DNA of 64,000 bases from positions 3,968,001 through 4,032,000 of the forward strand of contig NC_015312.1 of assembly GCF_000196675.2 (NCBI RefSeq). Reading direction: 5' to 3'. Position numbers and translations under genes: made by a program. Of the stretch, positions 40,619 to 48,636 are shown in pieces. Source of the DNA: Pseudonocardia benzenivorans CB1190 (lineage in GTDB: Bacteria; Actinomycetota; Actinomycetes; Mycobacteriales; Pseudonocardiaceae). Positions within the stretch are counted from its first letter, which is position 1. Each line of letters starts with the position of its first letter. The notes beneath the pieces were generated by a model, which saw only the letters and a program-made list of their open reading frames with translations, ran no database searches and had not been told where the DNA came from.

Positions 40619-42076
40619 TCAGACGAGTGCCGACGCCCAGCGCCGCCGCACCGCGGCGAGCTCGGCGGGATCACTCTGCGCGACGCGCGGGAAGTCCTCC
40701 CGGCGCTCCCAGGGGATCGTCGCGTCGATGATCGCGCGGCTGTTGTAGGCCGTCTCGCCCTCGGGGAGCATCGGGTCGAGCTTGCTCCCCCAGCCCTGCC
40801 GCATGACCTCGATGTCGCGGGCCGGGTCGCTGCGCGTCGACATCGCCCAGATGACCTGGTCGAGATCGGCGACGTCGATGTCGTCGTCGACGACCACGAC
40901 GTAGCGGTTCATGTACGCGGCCGCCGGGCACTGCGCGGCGAGGTGCGCGACCTGGCGGGCGTGCCCGGGATGGCGCTGCGAGATCGACACCGCGACGAAC
41001 AGCCGGCCGCCACCGGACTCGTGCGCCCACGCCTTGGTGACGCCCGCGACGCCCATCGAGACCAGCTCGTCGTGGATCATCGCGGACTTCATGACGGTGC
41101 GCATGTAGGAGTAGTCGTGCGGCGGCTTCCCGGGCGGGGCGCCGAGCAGGATCGGGTCGTCACGGTGGTAGAGCCGCGTGATCCGCAGGTTCAGGCACGG
41201 CCGCCGGCGCCCGGAGTAGTAGCCGGTCCACTCCCCGAAGGGTCCCTCGTCGCGCAGGTCGTCGGCGGTCAGCCAGCCCTCGACCGCGATCTCGGCGCCC
41301 GCCGGTACCGGCAGCCCGGTGTCGGGCATCGTCACGACCGGCGCCCGCTCGCCCGCGACGGCCCCCGCGTACTCCAGCTCCGAGACCCCGCGCGGCACCT
41401 CGGTGCCGCCCAGGACGAGCAGCAGCGGGTCGTGCCCGAACGAGACCGCGACGGGCGCCCGTCCCTCCTTCGCCAGCCACGACGCGATGTTCTGGGCGCC
41501 ATGCTTGCCGGGCACCGCCGCGATCGTCGTCGAGCGGCCCTCGTCCTGGACCTCCATCCGGTAGCAGCCGCCGTTGTGCGTGCCGGTCTCCGGATCGCTG
41601 GTGACGACGAAGCACCCCGTCCCGACGAAGCGGCCGCCGTCGTGGGAGTGCCAGCGCGGCACCGGGAACGCGAGCAGGTCGACGTCGTCGCCGGTCCGTT
41701 CGTTCGCGAGCAGCGGGGCGTCGCCGACCGGCAGCACGGGGAAGTCGCGCGCGCGGGCGGCCCACTGCGACGGCTTGGCGCGCAACGCGTCCACGACGCC
41801 CTCGTCGTCGAGCGGCGCGCCGTCGGGACGCGTGCCCAACCGCAGGGTCCGGGCCAGCCGCGCGGCCGAGCCCGTCGAGCCGGTCAGGACCCGCAGACCG
41901 GCCCGGTAGCCGGTGATCTCGTCGAACAGCACGGCGGGCGGGTGTGCCATCCCGTAGCTGACCTCGGCGATGGCGCCGAGCTCCAGGTCCCAGTGGGCGC
42001 CACGGACGTGCCGCAGCTCCCCCAGCTTCTCGATCTCCTCGATGTGGGTGCGCAGGCTGAGCAGCGGCTCGGACAT
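40619..42076 (-). CDS. UbiD family decarboxylase (prenylated-FMN dependent)
   Basis: The 485-residue protein is a UbiD-type (de)carboxylase of an aromatic or alpha,beta-unsaturated acid. It shows the metal/cofactor region HSHDGGRFVGTGC...GTHNGGCYRMEVQ (residues about 160-195) and the active-site stretch EGPFGEWTGYYS with the conserved Glu. The late TRSDPARDIEVM and GSKLDP follow the UbiD pattern. Prenyl-FMN needs a UbiX, which is not in the window. It ends an operon with a molybdenum hydroxylase and overlaps the hydrolase gene by one base. Confidence 0.95.
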   Translation of the reverse strand: MSEPLLSLRTHIEEIEKLGELRHVRGAHWDLELGAIAEVSYGMAHPPAVLFDEITGYRAGLRVLTGSTGSAARLARTLRLGTRPDGAPLDDEGVVDALRAKPSQWAARARDFPVLPVGDAPLLANERTGDDVDLLAFPVPRWHSHDGGRFVGTGCFVVTSDPETGTHNGGCYRMEVQDEGRSTTIAAVPGKHGAQNIASWLAKEGRAPVAVSFGHDPLLLVLGGTEVPRGVSELEYAGAVAGERAPVVTMPDTGLPVPAGAEIAVEGWLTADDLRDEGPFGEWTGYYSGRRRPCLNLRITRLYHRDDPILLGAPPGKPPHDYSYMRTVMKSAMIHDELVSMGVAGVTKAWAHESGGGRLFVAVSISQRHPGHARQVAHLAAQCPAAAYMNRYVVVVDDDIDVADLDQVIWAMSTRSDPARDIEVMRQGWGSKLDPMLPEGETAYNSRAIIDATIPWERREDFPRVAQSDPAELAAVRRRWASALV

Positions 42077-42852
42077 CAGGAGTCCAGGTGCTTCTCGATC
42101 GACGGCCAGACGTCGGGTCGCTGGATGAGGCTCAGGTGCCGGGTGGCGGTGAGCACCTCCAGGTGGGCGTCCGGGATGCCCGTGGCGAGCTGCTCGGCCA
42201 TCGTGGGCGGGGTGGCGTAGTCCTCGTCGCCGACCAGCACGAGTGTCGGCGCGGTGATCGTCCCCAGGCCCCCGGCGGCGTCGACCGTGCCGAGGGCGTG
42301 GCACGCCGCGGCATGCGCCGCCGAGTCGGTCGCGACGAAGATGTCGCAGACCCGTCGGACCTCGTCGGGCCGCGACTGCACGAACGACGGGCTGAACCAG
42401 CGGTCGATCTGGAAGTCGACCTGCTTCTCGCGCGGGACGTTCACGGCCTTCTCGGCCCGTTCGGCCCAGGAGGCGACGCGGTCGGGGCCGTAGTCGGCGG
42501 TGGCGTCGGCGAGCACGAGCCGCGACACGAGATCGGGCCTGCGCTCGGCGAGCAGCACGGCGGTGCTGCCGCCCATCGACATCCCGATGACATCGGCCGG
42601 GCCGCCGACGACGGTCTCGATCAGGGCGGCGACGTCGTCGGCCAGGTCCTCGCCGGTGAACGGCCTGCCGTCCCAGTCCGACCCGCCGTGCCCGCGCGCG
42701 TCGGGGGTGAGGACGCGCCGGCGCGCGGCCCAGTCGGCGGCGAGGGGGTCGAACAGCCTGCCCGACAGCGCGAGCGCGTGCAGCAGGACGACGGGCCGGC
42801 CCTCGCCGACGTCCCCGACCTCGATCGTGCCCCGGGCGGTGGTGACCTTCAC
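42076..42852 (-). CDS. Alpha/beta hydrolase, enol-lactonase-like
   Basis: The protein of 258 residues has the oxyanion strand VVLLHALAL, the nucleophile elbow GMSMGGS (Ser near residue 92), acid in VLVGDEDYATPP and the catalytic His in TATRHLSLIQRPD. The pattern resembles 3-oxoadipate enol-lactonase (PcaD). The GTG overlaps the CoxS-like stop by 4 bases. It lies between the hydroxylase subunits and the UbiD gene and could hydrolyse a lactone or ester product. Confidence 0.9.
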   Translation of the reverse strand: MKVTTARGTIEVGDVGEGRPVVLLHALALSGRLFDPLAADWAARRRVLTPDARGHGGSDWDGRPFTGEDLADDVAALIETVVGGPADVIGMSMGGSTAVLLAERRPDLVSRLVLADATADYGPDRVASWAERAEKAVNVPREKQVDFQIDRWFSPSFVQSRPDEVRRVCDIFVATDSAAHAAACHALGTVDAAGGLGTITAPTLVLVGDEDYATPPTMAEQLATGIPDAHLEVLTATRHLSLIQRPDVWPSIEKHLDS

Positions 42853-43334
42853 GCGGACTCCTTCTCGGTGTGGGCCGCCTCCCGACGGCGCCGGGCGGCG
42901 TTCACGCACGCGGTGCGGATCTCGAGGTAGGTGCCGCATCGGCAGATGTTGCCCTCGAGGTGGGCGTCGATCTCGGCCTCGCCCGCGTCGGGGTTCTCGG
43001 CGAGCAGCTCGTGGGTCATCAGTACGAACCCCGGGATGCAGTAGCCGCACTGCATCGCGCGGGCGGCGACGAACTCCTCGACGACGTCGTCGTCGGCCGG
43101 CAGGCCGTCGGCCGTGGTGAGCGCGGCGCCGTCGTAGCGGACGGCGCGCGCGAGGCAGCTCGACACGCTGTGGCCGTCCGCGAGGACGGTGCACGCCCCG
43201 CAGGCGCCGACGCCGCAGCCCTCGCGGACGCTGGTGTGCCCGAGGCCGCGCAGCACGTCGAGCAGCAGGTCGTCGTCGTCGACGGGCACCGCGCGGCGCT
43301 CGCCGTTGACCAGCAGGGTGATCTCGGTACTCAC
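42849..43334 (-). CDS. Molybdenum hydroxylase small subunit, two [2Fe-2S] clusters
   Basis: This 161-residue iron-sulfur subunit of a xanthine-oxidase-family enzyme has the plant-type cluster CGVGACGACTVL with a fourth Cys in SSCL, and the second cluster CGYCIPGF...CRCGTY. It passes electrons from the molybdenum to the FAD subunit. GTG start overlaps the large-subunit stop by 4 bases. Length is normal for CoxS/NdhS-type subunits. Confidence 0.96.
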   Translation of the reverse strand: MSTEITLLVNGERRAVPVDDDDLLLDVLRGLGHTSVREGCGVGACGACTVLADGHSVSSCLARAVRYDGAALTTADGLPADDDVVEEFVAARAMQCGYCIPGFVLMTHELLAENPDAGEAEIDAHLEGNICRCGTYLEIRTACVNAARRRREAAHTEKESA

Positions 43335-45703
43335 GATGGCTCCTCCTGGGCGGCGAGCGCGTCGAGAATGCGCTCGGACGTCAGCGGCAACCGGGTGAAC
43401 CGGATGCCGATCGCGTCGCGCACGGCGTTGGCGATGGCCGGGGCGAGCGGGATGATCGTCGTCTCGCCGACGCCCTTGGCGCCGTACGGGCCGGTGCGGT
43501 GCGGGTTCTCGACGACGATCGGGGTGATCCGGTCGGGGACGTCGTGGATCGACGGCAGCTGGTAGTCGAGCAGTGTCCCGTTGACGATCTGGCCCTCGTC
43601 GAACACGAGCTGGTCGAACAGCGCGTGCCCGACGCCCATGATCGCCGCCCCGGTGAGCTGCTGCTCCACCAGCGCCGGGTTGATCGCGCGGCCGACGTCG
43701 CCCGCGATCGCGAGGTGCTCGACGTGCACCCGGCCCGTCGCGGTGTCGACGGTGAGCTGCGCGGCCGCGGCACCGGCGAACCAGTGCTCGGTGACCTGCG
43801 GCGAGCGCCCGGTCCGTTTGTCGTACGGCTGCCAGGTCGTCCGAAAGTCGGCCTCGGTGGTCAGCGTCGTGCCCCGGGCCCCGAAGTGCGCGTGCAGCAG
43901 CTCGGGGATCGACGCCTTCTGCTGGGTCTGGGTGCTGACCAGACCGTCGCCGGTGATCTTGACGTCGGTCGCGGCGACCCCGAAGCGCGCCGCCGCGATC
44001 TCGATCAGCTTGTCGCGCATGGCCTCCGCGGCGCGCCGCACGGCGTTGCCGGAGTGGTAGGTCGAGCGGCTGCCCGCGGTGATCGTGTCGTAGGGCGTCA
44101 CGTCGGTGTCGGCGGCGACGACGCGGACCGCCCCCTCGGGCAGGCACAGCGGCTCGGCCGCGATCTGGGCCATGATCGTGTCGCTGCCCTGACCCATGTC
44201 GACGGTGCTGATCAGCAGCGTCGCCGAGCCGTCCTGGTTGAGCTGCAGCACGGCGTTGGAGATGGTGGGGGTGAGCACCGCCTTGATCCCGACGGCCACA
44301 CCGCGCCCGCGCCGGTACCGCCCGGTCGGGCGCTCCAGCGGCGACTCCCAGTCGAGGGCCGCGGTCACCGCGTCGAGACAGCCGACGAAGTCCGCCGAGT
44401 GCATCGGGGTGCCGACGACCGACACGTCGCCCTCGCGCAGCAGGTTCCGGCGCCGGAACGCGGCCGGGTCCTCGCCGCGGGCGCGGGCCAGCTCGTCGAC
44501 CAGCGACTCGTGCGACCACGTCACCTGCGGGACGCCGAACCCGCGGAACGGGCCTGCCGACGGCTTGTTGGTGTAGACGCAGCGCGACCGCACGTGGGCC
44601 TGCGCGATCCGGTACGGCCCCGAGGCGACCATGCCGGACTTCGCGGTGATCCGCGGCCCGACGTCGGCGTAGGCGCCGGTGTCGTAGCGGACGTCGGCGT
44701 CGGCGGCGACGATGTTGCCGTCGGCGTCGGCGGTCATCGAGCCGGTGACGGCGGCGCCGTGGCGCGTCGTGAGCAGGAAGGCCTCCTCGCGCGACACCGC
44801 GATCCGCACGGCGGTGCGCCGGGTCCACGCGAGCGCCGCGGCGAGCGGCTCGAGCCGGTCGTACATCTTCGCGCCGAAGCTCCCGCCCAGCGGCGCGGTA
44901 CGCACCCGCACCGACGCCAGCGGCAGGCCGAGCAGGTCGGCCACCGACTGCCGCACGTACGACGGCGTCTGCGTCGTCGAGAGGATCTCCAGCCGGTCCC
45001 CGTCGCGCCACGCCGCGGTGAAGGGGAGCTCGATCGGGACGTGGTGGGTCGGCGGGCACCAGAACTCGTCGGAGACGGTGACCGAGCCCGGCGGCGGCTC
45101 GACCGGGTCGCCGTGGCGCAGCACGTACTCGTAGTTGACGTTCGTGTCGCGGATGCCGCGCAGGTGCGCCAGGTCGCCGAAGACGACCGAGGGCCGCAGC
45201 TCGTCGTGCACGAACGGCGCCCCGCGGACCGCGGCGTCCACGTCGTGCACCGGGTCGAGCTCGCGGTAGTCGACCGCGACCTCCTCCGCACCGGCGCGCG
45301 CGGCGGCGCGGCCGCGGGCGATCACGGCCGCGACCGGCTCGCCGACGTAGCGGACCTTGCCGACGGCCAGGCACGGCTGGTCGGCGAACGCGGGCCCGGT
45401 GAAGATCGCGTCGCCGAGCAGGGCGTGCAGGTCGGCGCCGGTGACGACGTCGACGACGCCGTCGACGGCCTTCGCGCGCGCGGCGTCGACGCCGAGGATC
45501 TCGGCGTGCGGGCGGGTGCTGCGGGTCACGACGACGTCCAGGCACGGGCGCAGCGCCTCGTCGGCGGCGTGCTGCAGCTCGCCGCGGACCTTGGACCGGG
45601 CGGCGACCCGGCCCCAGCTCTCCCCGACGGCGCGTCCTTCGAACGCGGCGGATCCGCGGTCAGCGACGCCGGCGGAGACGGCGGAACGGGAGTCGATGGT
45701 CAT
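43331..45703 (-). CDS. Molybdenum hydroxylase large subunit (xanthine dehydrogenase family)
   Basis: The 790-residue protein binds molybdopterin cytosine dinucleotide and hydroxylates its substrate with water-derived oxygen. Features are GRAVGESWGRVAARSKVRGE at the N-terminus, GGSFGAKMYDR, the active-site loop SAGPFRGFGVPQ, DMGQGSDT and the catalytic Glu in GAKGVGETT. The loop is of the PFRGFG type and lacks the CxxR/AYRGAGR loops of carbon monoxide dehydrogenases, so it hydroxylates an organic ring or aldehyde. The ATG at 45703 lies 44 bases inside the FAD-subunit gene. Confidence 0.95.
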   Translation of the reverse strand: MTIDSRSAVSAGVADRGSAAFEGRAVGESWGRVAARSKVRGELQHAADEALRPCLDVVVTRSTRPHAEILGVDAARAKAVDGVVDVVTGADLHALLGDAIFTGPAFADQPCLAVGKVRYVGEPVAAVIARGRAAARAGAEEVAVDYRELDPVHDVDAAVRGAPFVHDELRPSVVFGDLAHLRGIRDTNVNYEYVLRHGDPVEPPPGSVTVSDEFWCPPTHHVPIELPFTAAWRDGDRLEILSTTQTPSYVRQSVADLLGLPLASVRVRTAPLGGSFGAKMYDRLEPLAAALAWTRRTAVRIAVSREEAFLLTTRHGAAVTGSMTADADGNIVAADADVRYDTGAYADVGPRITAKSGMVASGPYRIAQAHVRSRCVYTNKPSAGPFRGFGVPQVTWSHESLVDELARARGEDPAAFRRRNLLREGDVSVVGTPMHSADFVGCLDAVTAALDWESPLERPTGRYRRGRGVAVGIKAVLTPTISNAVLQLNQDGSATLLISTVDMGQGSDTIMAQIAAEPLCLPEGAVRVVAADTDVTPYDTITAGSRSTYHSGNAVRRAAEAMRDKLIEIAAARFGVAATDVKITGDGLVSTQTQQKASIPELLHAHFGARGTTLTTEADFRTTWQPYDKRTGRSPQVTEHWFAGAAAAQLTVDTATGRVHVEHLAIAGDVGRAINPALVEQQLTGAAIMGVGHALFDQLVFDEGQIVNGTLLDYQLPSIHDVPDRITPIVVENPHRTGPYGAKGVGETTIIPLAPAIANAVRDAIGIRFTRLPLTSERILDALAAQEEPS

Positions 45704-46580
45704 CGGAGGCCTCCTCTCGTGGCTCTCGCGGGATGTCGCGCGGGGTGTCGGTCCAGGCGGCGCGCACGGCGTCGGCGACCGCGACCCGGCCGAGCCTGCG
45801 CTTGTGCCCGACACCGCCGCGCACGTCGGGCAGCGGGTCGATCAGCGGTTCGACGGCCGCCAGCGCGGCGTCGACGGCGTCGTCGTCGGACCCGGTCGCC
45901 GCGACGGTGACCGCCACGTACACCGGGGTCGGGGCGAGCGCGCCGAGGCCGATCCGGATCTCACGGGTCACGTCGTCGGCGGCGGTCACGAGCACGGCCG
46001 CCGAGGCGACCGGCCAGTCGTTGGCCGCGAGGCTCGACAGCTTGCTGAACGCCGCGCCGCCCCGCGGCTGCGTCGGGACGTCCAGCGCGGTGACCAGCTC
46101 ACCGCGGCCCACCGCGGTCTCCTGGAACCCGGTGAAGAACTCCCGGATCGGGACGTGGCGCACCCCCGCCGCCGACGACAGCTCCACCCGCGCGTCGAGC
46201 ACGAGCAGCGCCGTCGGCGGGTCGAGTCGGTAGTCGCCGTGGGCGATGTTGCCGCCGACGCTCGCGGTGTTGCGCACCCGCGGGTTGGCGACGCGGCCGT
46301 AGACCTGGGCCAGCAGCGGCGCGCGGTCGTGCACCAGCGGATCGGTCTCCATGCGCCGCAACGTGACCATGGTTCCCGCGCGCAGCCCGCCCGGCGTCGC
46401 GACGAGGTCGGCGAGCCCGGGCACGGCGGCGATGTCGACGAGGTCGGTGGCGGCGAGCACACCCTGCTTCAGCAGGATCTGCACGGCCGTCCCGCCGCCG
46501 AAGACCATCGGGTCGTCCGTGCCGGCGAGCAGGTCGAGCACGGCACCGAGGTCGCGGGGCCGGTGCAGGGCGGCGGTCAT
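45660..46580 (-). CDS. Molybdenum hydroxylase FAD-binding subunit
   Basis: The 306-residue flavoprotein subunit has the FAD motifs VFGGGTAVQILLKQG (residues about 25-40) and ASVGGNIAHGDYRLDPPTALL (about 105-125), then the CO-dehydrogenase flavoprotein C-terminal domain. Its last 15 codons overlap the large-subunit gene and encode an Arg-rich tail outside the domain, so the overlap costs little. The order FAD, Mo, Fe-S subunits is transcribed right to left after CoxG. Confidence 0.93.
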   Translation of the reverse strand: MTAALHRPRDLGAVLDLLAGTDDPMVFGGGTAVQILLKQGVLAATDLVDIAAVPGLADLVATPGGLRAGTMVTLRRMETDPLVHDRAPLLAQVYGRVANPRVRNTASVGGNIAHGDYRLDPPTALLVLDARVELSSAAGVRHVPIREFFTGFQETAVGRGELVTALDVPTQPRGGAAFSKLSSLAANDWPVASAAVLVTAADDVTREIRIGLGALAPTPVYVAVTVAATGSDDDAVDAALAAVEPLIDPLPDVRGGVGHKRRLGRVAVADAVRAAWTDTPRDIPREPREEASDDHRLPFRRLRRRR

Positions 46581-47497
46581 CGGGCAGCTCCTTCGCGGGC
46601 CGCGCGGCGGTGGTCGAGGAACCGGGTGCCACGGGCGACGAGCCGGCTCGCGGCACGCTCGGCGACGCGACCGGCGATCTCGGCCACCACCGCTCGGCCG
46701 CGCGCCGCGACCTCGGCGGCACGATCACGGACGGCGGCCCCGACGCCGGCGCGACGCGCCGTCCGCCCGGCCGGGCCCGAGGGCATCGGGACGATCTCGG
46801 GGACCGGCGTCACCGGGCGGTTCCGCGAGGCGAGGACGGTGACCGCTCCGGCCGCGCCGCCCACGACCGCGGCCGCGGGCCGTGGCAGCACCGGCGCCGC
46901 AGGCCGGACGGGGACCGCAGCGGGGGGCGTCAGGGGCGTCGGCAGGGGCGTCCGGAGGGGCACCGCCCCTGCGGCGGCGCCGCTGCCGGCGCCCCTGACG
47001 CGGACCTCCGGGTTGTCCGGGCCGGGTGGCCCGGCCGCGCAGACCGCGGTGAAGCGTTCGACGAACTGGCGCTCCACCTCCCGGCTGCGCCGCCCGACGA
47101 TCGACTCGCCGAGCCTGCCGAGCTTGCCCCACAACGCGATGTCGAGGTCCCAGTCGACCTCGGACGCCGCGGCGTCGGCCGCGTCGGGCCGCACACCCAG
47201 CCGGGCGTCGACCTTGATCGAGCTGCCGAGCCGGCGGTCCTCGCCGCGCAGGACCGCCCGCACCTGCGCGGGCGCGCCGTCGGTGGCCTCGGCGGCCTCG
47301 GTGACGTCGGCGGTGAACCCGGCGCTGAACCGGACGTGCGCGATCTCGTTGACCAGTCGGCCGCGGTAGTGGGCGGGATCGGGCCGTTCGAGCTCCTCGC
47401 ACCCCGGGACGCAGACCCGCATGGAGTCCGGGTCGAGGAAGTGCGCGAACACCTGAGCGGGCGGTGCGGGTATCCGGAACGACGAGGTGAGCTTCAT
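46577..47497 (-). CDS. coxG: CoxG-like SRPBCC protein with C-terminal extension
   Basis: The 306-residue protein begins with a CoxG/SRPBCC domain (residues 1-150: FRIPAPPAQVFAHFLDPDSMRVCVPGCEELE, VDWDLDIALWGKLGRLGESIVGRRS). CoxG proteins recruit their enzyme to the membrane and deliver electrons to quinone in mycobacterial CO dehydrogenase (established for that system). The remaining half is Pro/Ala-rich with a hydrophobic segment AAAVVGGAAGAVTVLAS and a basic amphipathic end, consistent with membrane contact. It is the first gene of the hydroxylase operon. Confidence 0.92.
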   Translation of the reverse strand: MKLTSSFRIPAPPAQVFAHFLDPDSMRVCVPGCEELERPDPAHYRGRLVNEIAHVRFSAGFTADVTEAAEATDGAPAQVRAVLRGEDRRLGSSIKVDARLGVRPDAADAAASEVDWDLDIALWGKLGRLGESIVGRRSREVERQFVERFTAVCAAGPPGPDNPEVRVRGAGSGAAAGAVPLRTPLPTPLTPPAAVPVRPAAPVLPRPAAAVVGGAAGAVTVLASRNRPVTPVPEIVPMPSGPAGRTARRAGVGAAVRDRAAEVAARGRAVVAEIAGRVAERAASRLVARGTRFLDHRRAAREGAAR

Positions 47498-47505
47498 ATG
47501 ACCAC

Positions 47506-47562
47506 CAGAGAGGACTAGTTATCTCGCAGAGAGGACACTAACACTCAGGAGTGCGCCGTCAA
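47506..47562 (-). promoter_or_regulatory. Promoter and operator of the hydroxylase-UbiD operon
   Basis: On the minus strand TTGACG (47557-47562), 16 bases, TAGTGT (47535-47540) form a promoter. CAGAGAGGAC occurs exactly at 47506-47515 and 47527-47536, 21 bases apart, so both copies face the same side of the helix; the second overlaps the -10. On the coding strand the core is GTCCTCT, matching the half-sites before the MFS gene at 48.5 kb. Confidence 0.7.
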
Positions 47563-47652
47563 CCGACGGCGGACACCGTGATCCGCGGCGGCGCTACCGT
47601 GTGCGGCGAAACGGCGGCCCCGCACACCGGCGCTGCAGGCAAGGGGGAGCAC

Positions 47653-48423
47653 ATGGCCAGCGACGTACCGGCGGTGCTGAACGCGGTCCGGCTCCTGGAG
47701 CGGATCGCGCGGGAATGGCCCGACCCGGTCCCGACCGGGACGCTGATCGAGGAGCTCGGCCTCAACCGCAGTACCTGCTACAACATCCTCGGCACGCTCC
47801 AGCGCGCCGGCTGGGCGGCGACCCGTGGCGACCGGGCGGGCTGGTGGCTGGGCCCGCGGCTGCTCGCCGTCGCCGCGTCGACGCCGGACTGGGTGGGCGA
47901 GATCGTCGGCCAGGAGCTCGACGACCTCAGCCGCCGCCTGGGCTTCCTCGTGTTCGCCCTGCGCAGGCACGGCCCGTCGGACTACGCCGTCGTCGCGAAG
48001 GCCGACCGCGGCCAGGGCGTGCGGATGACCGTCGGCGTCGGCGACACGTTCCCGTTCTCCGCACCGGCGATCATGCGCGCCTTCCACGCGTGGTCCGACC
48101 CCGACGAGGTCGACCGGCTGATCGACAAGCACGGTCTGACGGCGTTCACCGCCGAGACGAAGGTCGAGCGCGCCGCCCTGCGCGCCGAGCTCGCCGCCAC
48201 CCGCGAGCGCGGCTACGCGGTGAGCCTGCGGGAGTACGAGCCGGGCCAGGCGGGGGTCTCCGCGCCGGTCTTCGACGCGGCGGGCCGGGTCTCGATGGCG
48301 CTGTGCTCGCTCGCCTTCTCCTCCGAGCTCGACGAGCGCAACGTCGGCAACACCGGCGAGCTCGTCCGCGCGTGCGGCGTCCGCATCACCGAACGCACCG
48401 GCGGGACACTCCCGGTCCGCTGA
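47653..48423 (+). CDS. IclR family transcriptional regulator
   Basis: The protein of 256 residues has the winged helix PAVLNAVRLLERIAREWPDPVPTGTLIEELGLNRSTCYNILGTLQ (residues 5-50) and an effector domain with SAPAIMRAFHAW and LREYEPGQAGVSAPVF. ATG after AAGGGGGAG. It is divergent from coxG and upstream of the MFS gene, and both promoters carry GTCCTNT half-sites, so it is the probable regulator of hydroxylase, UbiD and transporter. TACCGT at 47595-47600 may be its own -10. Confidence 0.94.
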   Translation: MASDVPAVLNAVRLLERIAREWPDPVPTGTLIEELGLNRSTCYNILGTLQRAGWAATRGDRAGWWLGPRLLAVAASTPDWVGEIVGQELDDLSRRLGFLVFALRRHGPSDYAVVAKADRGQGVRMTVGVGDTFPFSAPAIMRAFHAWSDPDEVDRLIDKHGLTAFTAETKVERAALRAELAATRERGYAVSLREYEPGQAGVSAPVFDAAGRVSMALCSLAFSSELDERNVGNTGELVRACGVRITERTGGTLPVR

Positions 48424-48442
48424 TTCGGCGGCTCTCCCCACA

Positions 48443-48542
48443 CGGATCCGAATCTGAGCGGATCCGCGGCACACCGCTTGACGCCTCCCGTCGTCCGCCC
48501 TAGCGTTTCGCGCTGCACATGATGTCCTGTGGACAGGACATC
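48443..48542 (+). promoter_or_regulatory. Promoter and palindromic operator of the first MFS gene
   Basis: TTGACG (48478-48483), a 17-base spacer and TAGCGT (48501-48506) make a near-consensus promoter. Eight bases past the expected start lies an exact 22-bp dyad with arms GATGTCCTGT (48521-48530) and ACAGGACATC (48533-48542) around GG. A further half-site AGTCCTAT follows at 48544. Upstream, the octamer CGGATCCG is repeated at 48443-48450 and 48459-48466. Confidence 0.8.
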
Positions 48543-48636
48543 GAGTCCTATAGGCAGAGTGGCCCAGCGGCGGTCACCATCCCCGGCCGGCTAGTGCCGA
48601 CCGCCGCGCCCCCGGGCGCCCGGAAGAGGAGCACCG

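Noticed and set aside
43331..47497. Form I or form II carbon monoxide dehydrogenase
   Set aside because: The gene set resembles coxMLS-G, but the large-subunit loop is PFRGFG and lacks the CO dehydrogenase active-site motifs.
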